Below, one piece after another: positions 19,386 to 24,309 of a stretch of DNA of 24,309 bases. The DNA is taken from NCBI GenBank assembly GCA_027596035.1, contig JADGJA010000312.1, positions 1-24,309 on the forward strand, in the 5' to 3' direction. The stretch's first letter is position 1. Every line of letters begins with the position of its first letter. The notes beneath the pieces were generated by a model. That model saw only the letters and a list, made by a program, of their open reading frames with translations, was not told the DNA's origin and ran no database searches. Source of the stretch: Thoreauomyces humboldtii. Taxonomy: Eukaryota > Chytridiomycota > Chytridiomycetes > Spizellomycetales > Powellomycetaceae. The translations under genes and the position numbers were made by a program.

Positions 19386-19517
19386 CAAAGCTTGGCAAAG
19401 AGAAAAACAAGTGTTGATAAACACTGATGGTGGGAAGGTGTGGGTGGGAGAGAGCCTTGAAGTGGATGGGAGGTCTTGGTCGTCGTGCTTGGATGAAGGG
19501 AGGAAGGAGGGGACGAT

Positions 19518-20186
<669 letters not shown>

Positions 20187-20231
20187 TTAATGAACCCTGC
20201 AGCCTGCGCTCTCCGCATGCGAGGGAGAAAA

Positions 20232-20240
20232 TATAAAAGG
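20232..20240 (+). promoter_or_regulatory. TATA box of histone H4
   Basis: TATAAAAGG about 160 bp upstream of the H4 ATG, matching the H3 TATA box in all nine positions. Confidence 0.75.
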
Positions 20241-20243
20241 CAG

Positions 20244-20249
20244 ACGCGT
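20244..20249 (+). promoter_or_regulatory. ACGCGT (MCB-type) box of H4
   Basis: ACGCGT lies 3 nt after the H4 TATA box, in the shared context AGACGCGT found also on the H3 side. Confidence 0.5.
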
Positions 20250-20399
20250 GAAGGCATTCCCCCCCTCTCCTCTTCATTCCTCACACAGCAACAGCAACCC
20301 CACCGCCACTCACCTTCAGCAACCGGCACAACACTTTGCCGTCGATCAGCAACACACACACCTCTCCTCACCTCACCAACTCAACAACTTCAACTCACA

Positions 20400-20792
<393 letters not shown>

Positions 20793-21383
20793 AGCATCGT
20801 CTCCTCTCCGTCGCTTCCCCCTTCGTCACCATCCTACTTTCAACCACCACCTCCAAGGCCTTCTCTCTTTACTTGCACGCCCTCCACCATCTTTTCGTCG
20901 CTTTTTCCGCTGCAAGGGTTTTTCTTCAAAACCACAAACACACTCCTACACATACATTGGCGTTCCCTCTCTCTCTTCTTCTTTCCTCCCCACTTTTAAA
21001 CGCCGTTTCGGTGCAGTCTCTCTTGGCTGCGCTCAATCAAATGCTTTGTAAATATCCAAGAACAACTCGTTTCTATACACTCTTTGCTCTTTCCGGTCCT
21101 AAACAGCCAGAAAAACATAGCTGGAACTGCGTTCTTGACCGTCCCTCCTGGGATCCGCTCAGCTTGGTAGAAGGAAGACACCGGATACAAAGGCTGGATG
21201 ACATTATCGAGACATCGTTGGAAGATGCCAAATGCGAAGGAGAATTCTGACATATCAGTTGGCAAGCGCGCAGCGGGAAAGGAAATTTATCTACATAGTT
21301 GGTTGATGAGAGGACATGGAGTGGGAAAGAAAATGCTAGTCGACGCGAAGACTACAGTGCAACATAGGATCGCCACCAGCCGC
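20793..21383. other. Convergent 3' region between H4 and ACSS3-like gene
   Basis: 591 bp with no recognised gene. The left part is a C/T-rich H4 trailer. The AT-rich stretch around 21045-21060 (ttgtaaatatcc) is a plausible 3' processing region. No metazoan-type histone stem-loop was found in the first 150 nt after the H4 stop. Confidence 0.5.
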
Positions 21384-23647
21384 TTAGAGCTTGGCCTTGG
21401 CGGCCGGCTCAAAGAGCTTGTGGAGCTCCTTCAATACGCTCTCGTCCTCGATGGTGGCAGGGACCTCGTACTTTGTTCCGTTCGCGATGGCACGAAGGGT
21501 CCTCCTCAGGACCTTTCCGCTCCTCGTCTTCGGGAGTCGATCGACCACGAACGTCTTGTCGAAGCAGGCGATGGCGCCTATCTGGGTCCTGATGGCGTGC
21601 TTGAGGTCCTTGGTGATCTGCTCGGGCGTGGTATTGACCCCGTGCTTGAGGACGATGAAGCCGAGGGGAAGCTCTCCCTTGAGCTTGTCGGCGGCGCCGA
21701 TGACGGCGCACTCTGCCACGTCCTGGTGGGCCGATACGATCTGCTCCATTCCGCCGGTCGAGAGTCGGTGTCCCGCAGTGTTGATGATGTCGTCCGTACG
21801 GGACATGATGGAGACGTAGCCGTCTTCGTCTATCATGCCGGCATCTGCAGTGTCGTAATACCCTGGGAACTTGCGGAAGTAGGACTTCAGGTACCCTGCA
21901 TGGTTTTTGTACAAGGTCGGGAAGGTTCCCGGAGGAAGAGGGAGCTTGATGGCGAGAGTTCCGAGCTCGCAAGGTTTAGCCTCGATGTACTCGTGATGAT
22001 CGTCCTCGTTGTCTTCGTGAACCACGGTGGACTTCGGCACCAGTACGCGCACGTCGTATCCTGGGATTGGAGGACCTGCGGTCCCGATCTTGGTCTGGGA
22101 TGACAGCGACAGCGAGGACATCTCGCAAGCGACAGTGATGGGCCAGCCCGTCTCCGTTTGCCAGTAGTTGTCGCGGACTGGAATGTTGAGCATCCTCTGG
22201 TAGGTCTCGACCGTGTCCGGGTCCGACCGTTCTCCGACCAAGAACATGTTCTTCAGGGTGGAGATGTCGTACTTCTTGATGAGCTCCCCTTTGGGATCGT
22301 CCCGCTTTACGGCGCGGATGGCGGTAGGTGCAGTGAAAAGCGACATAGCCTGGTACTCTTCCACAACCCTCCAGAAAGCGCCAGCGTCCGGAGATCCGAC
22401 CGGCTTGCCTTCGTAGATGATGGTCGTTCCACCAGCGATCAAAGGACCGTAAACGATAAAACTGTGGCCTACGACCCATCCCACGTCCGAAGCAGAGAAG
22501 AAGACATCACCGGCCTTCATGCCAACAATGTTCTTCATGGTCCAGTTAAGCGCTACAGCGTGCCCCCCATTGTCGCGGATGACTCCCTTGGGAACACCGG
22601 TTGACCCTGATCGACCACGCAGAAGTCAGGGACGTGTTCAACAAGGAAAGCTGCAACCTGGACTAACCTGAAGTGTAAAGCAGGTAGAGAGGGTCCGTTG
22701 CTTTGACGATGGTGCACTCGGCTTTGGCTCCGCGCTTCTCGGCTGCTGCGACTTCCTTGGCCCAATCGTGTTCACCACGCTTCGCATCCAATGCTTCAGG
22801 TGCTTGCGGCCGCTGAAGAATGATGCAAGCTGCTGGCTTGTGCTTACAGAGATCGATCGCCGCTTGCAGCATGGGTTTGTATTTGAAGATACGCTTCGGC
22901 TCGATTCCACAGGTGGCCGTTACGATGACGCGCGGGTGACAATCTTCGATCCTGAGGCAAGGAAAGAATTAGCAGGCTGCTGACGGGAGACAGCAACTAT
23001 CAGCTTGCACTCTTGCTCACCTCTTGGCAAGCTCTTTCGGAGCAAAGCCGCCGAACACGACGCTATGGACTGCTCCGAGGCGCGCGCATGAGAGCATGGC
23101 AATGACAGCCTCAGGGACCATGGGCATGTAGACAACGACGGTGTCACCCTTCTTGACGCCGTGAGACTGGAGCACGGCTGAGAAGGTGGCGACCTTGTGC
23201 AGGAGCTGAGCGTAACTGATCTTGTCCTTGACGCCAGTGACCGGAGAGTCGTATATCAGGGCGGTGCGACCCCCGTTCCCAGCAATGACGTGTCGGTCCA
23301 CCGCATTGTAGCAGGTATTCAGCTAATGACAAGGAAGTTCATTCAGTAAGGACATACACCATAACCCATCGACAAGCTTTGTTTTCCCGTGCACTCACCC
23401 GACCGTTCGGGAACCACGAGTAACCAGGTTCCTTGTACTTCTTCGAGTCAAACTCGAGGATCTTGTCGCACTCTGTGTGCCAGTCGATCCCTTTCGACTC
23501 TCTTCGCCAGAATCCGACGGGATCTTCCAGGCTCTCCTTGTGCAGCTTGTTCTGGTGGGTGGCCAAAGCCAAGGTGCCGGCGGCAGCCGGAGGCTTGGAA
23601 GCCACGGCTGCGGGCTTTGGTGTAGTGACCTTCTGCGACTGCGACAT
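21384..23647 (-). CDS. ACSS3-type propionyl/acetyl-CoA synthetase
   Basis: Four exons on the minus strand: 23647-23399, 23322-23021, 22951-22668, 22606-21384; 685 residues, matching the roughly 686 of human ACSS3. It activates a short-chain acid (propionate or acetate) with ATP and CoA through an acyl-AMP. Visible motifs: P-loop TSGSTGVPKG (277-286, split by an intron), GWVVGHSFIVYGPL, WQTETG (427-432), YYDTADAG, GHRLSTGG and PKTRSGKVLRRTL with adenylation Lys643. The blocks YEGKPVGSPDAGAFWRVVEE and LFTAPTAIRAVKRDDP fit the ACSS3/PrpE (propionyl-CoA synthetase) branch better than fungal Acs1/FacA. The N-terminal 40 residues are Ala/Pro/Lys-rich. No ATG precedes 23647 in frame before a stop, though the upstream frame encodes Arg-rich sequence; a spliced mitochondrial leader remains possible. 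Confidence 0.93.
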
Positions 23648-24309
23648 GAGGAGCGATCCGATGCGTCGTATGGGTCGGGAAAATCGTTGAGGGTTCAAAG
23701 TGTGTGGGAATATAGGCCGTGGGAAAGGCGACGAGTCGAGAGGAGGCCCGGTGGGAGGAAAGGCGGCGGAGGTCCAAGCGTTGGGACTTTATGTACGCGC
23801 AAGAATACGATCGCCTACAGGGCGTCCAAGAGGTGAAGGTCTTGCACGAGGTTGAGGTGGTGTAGCAACGTGGGTGCTGTTGGTACGAAGTCGAAGTGGC
23901 CCCGTCGTATGGGGGGTTCTCCTGGGCGGAAGAGTGAGGAAAGCTGAACATCGCGTCGCGTGCCCTCGTTCTGGAGGCCAGGGTGACAGCGCTTTGTGCC
24001 GCTGCTAGGGTTGCTGGGCACCGTGTCGCACAGAAACGAGTCACTCAGTCCCCCACCCACGCAGCCAAAGGTGCATACACTGTACGTGCATACGGTAGGG
24101 AAGAAAAGGTTCGACAGTTTATCTAAGTAGCAGGCTGCGCACGGTTACGTTAGTCTCCTCAAAGGAGGGGAAGGCGGAACGCGTCGCTGAGTTTGCTCGT
24201 CGCTCGCTCGCCCCCATCTCGTCAATCTCTTTTTCGAGTCTACCTTATTCCCCACACGCACACACCCCGCCCAACACTCGAGCACCTTCTCCCTCCCTCA
24301 ACTCCCTTC
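23648..24309. other. Upstream region of the ACSS3-like gene, right edge
   Basis: 662 bp without a supportable gene. The left part holds the synthetase promoter. The pyrimidine-rich end (24220-24309) looks like the leader of a plus-strand gene lying beyond the window. The minus-strand open frame reaching 24044 is out of frame with the synthetase and shows no family. Confidence 0.5.

Larger units (their letters stand above)
18975..19517. other. Convergent 3' region between DEK and histone H3
   Basis: 543 bp without a gene, shared by the 3' ends of DEK (plus) and H3 (minus). It contains two adjacent palindromes followed by eight T (19035-19078), an AT-rich TATATA patch near 19084, and a perfect hairpin at 19369-19385 in the presumed H3 3'UTR. 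Confidence 0.6.

Noticed and set aside
21384..23647. Ordinary fungal acetyl-CoA synthetase (Acs1/FacA)
   Set aside because: Blocks such as GWVVGHSFIVYGPL and YEGKPVGSPDAGAFWRV fit the ACSS3/PrpE branch better; a phylogeny would settle it.
23448..24044. Long minus-strand open frame extending upstream of the synthetase
   Set aside because: It is in a different frame from the synthetase, has no recognisable domain and overlaps its first exon.

Overview
The window is nuclear DNA of a GC-rich, intron-rich, flagellated fungus, most likely a chytrid-grade lineage. Three things point there. A velvet-domain regulator, a family essentially confined to fungi, sits in the same 24 kb as DRC7, a subunit of the axonemal nexin-dynein regulatory complex, which is kept only where motile flagella exist. 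Genes are packed with short GT-AG introns (61-111 nt, one of 192 nt), many with a CTNA(A)-like branch site. Histones H3 and H4 form a divergent pair. The species is an inference. No tRNA, rRNA, transposon or CRISPR array was seen.

Layout from left to right. 1-792: non-coding, with a (GA)n tract. 793-2688 (+): VelB/VosA-like velvet factor. 3094-8831 (+): a 1604-residue secreted NodB-type polysaccharide deacetylase with an N-terminal Rossmann/amidotransferase-like region and about five tandem C-terminal beta-sandwich-like modules. 9345-13260 (+): DRC7. 13326-14566 (-): mitochondrial 2-oxoglutarate/malate carrier. 14567-15673: gene-poor, (CT)n-rich. 15674-16801 (-): 5-formyltetrahydrofolate cyclo-ligase, divergent from 17178-18974 (+), a DEK-type chromatin protein with an embedded HMG-box-like segment. 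19518-19928 (-): histone H3, divergent from 20400-20792 (+), histone H4. 21384-23647 (-): ACSS3-type short-chain acyl-CoA synthetase. 23648-24309: its upstream region.

Every multi-exon model below was joined by hand. Splice phases were checked and each model gives one uninterrupted frame: 461, 1604, 1031, 304, 216, 429, 103 and 685 residues; H3 is intronless at 136.

Functional themes: chromatin (H3, H4, DEK) and one-carbon supply (the cyclo-ligase) are arranged around two divergent promoters, both carrying ACGCGT (MCB-type, MBF/G1-S) boxes, which suggests shared S-phase expression. The H3 and H4 core promoters are near copies of one another arranged as an inverted repeat. The carrier and the acyl-CoA synthetase are central carbon metabolism. 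The large deacetylase is the least conventional gene in the window.
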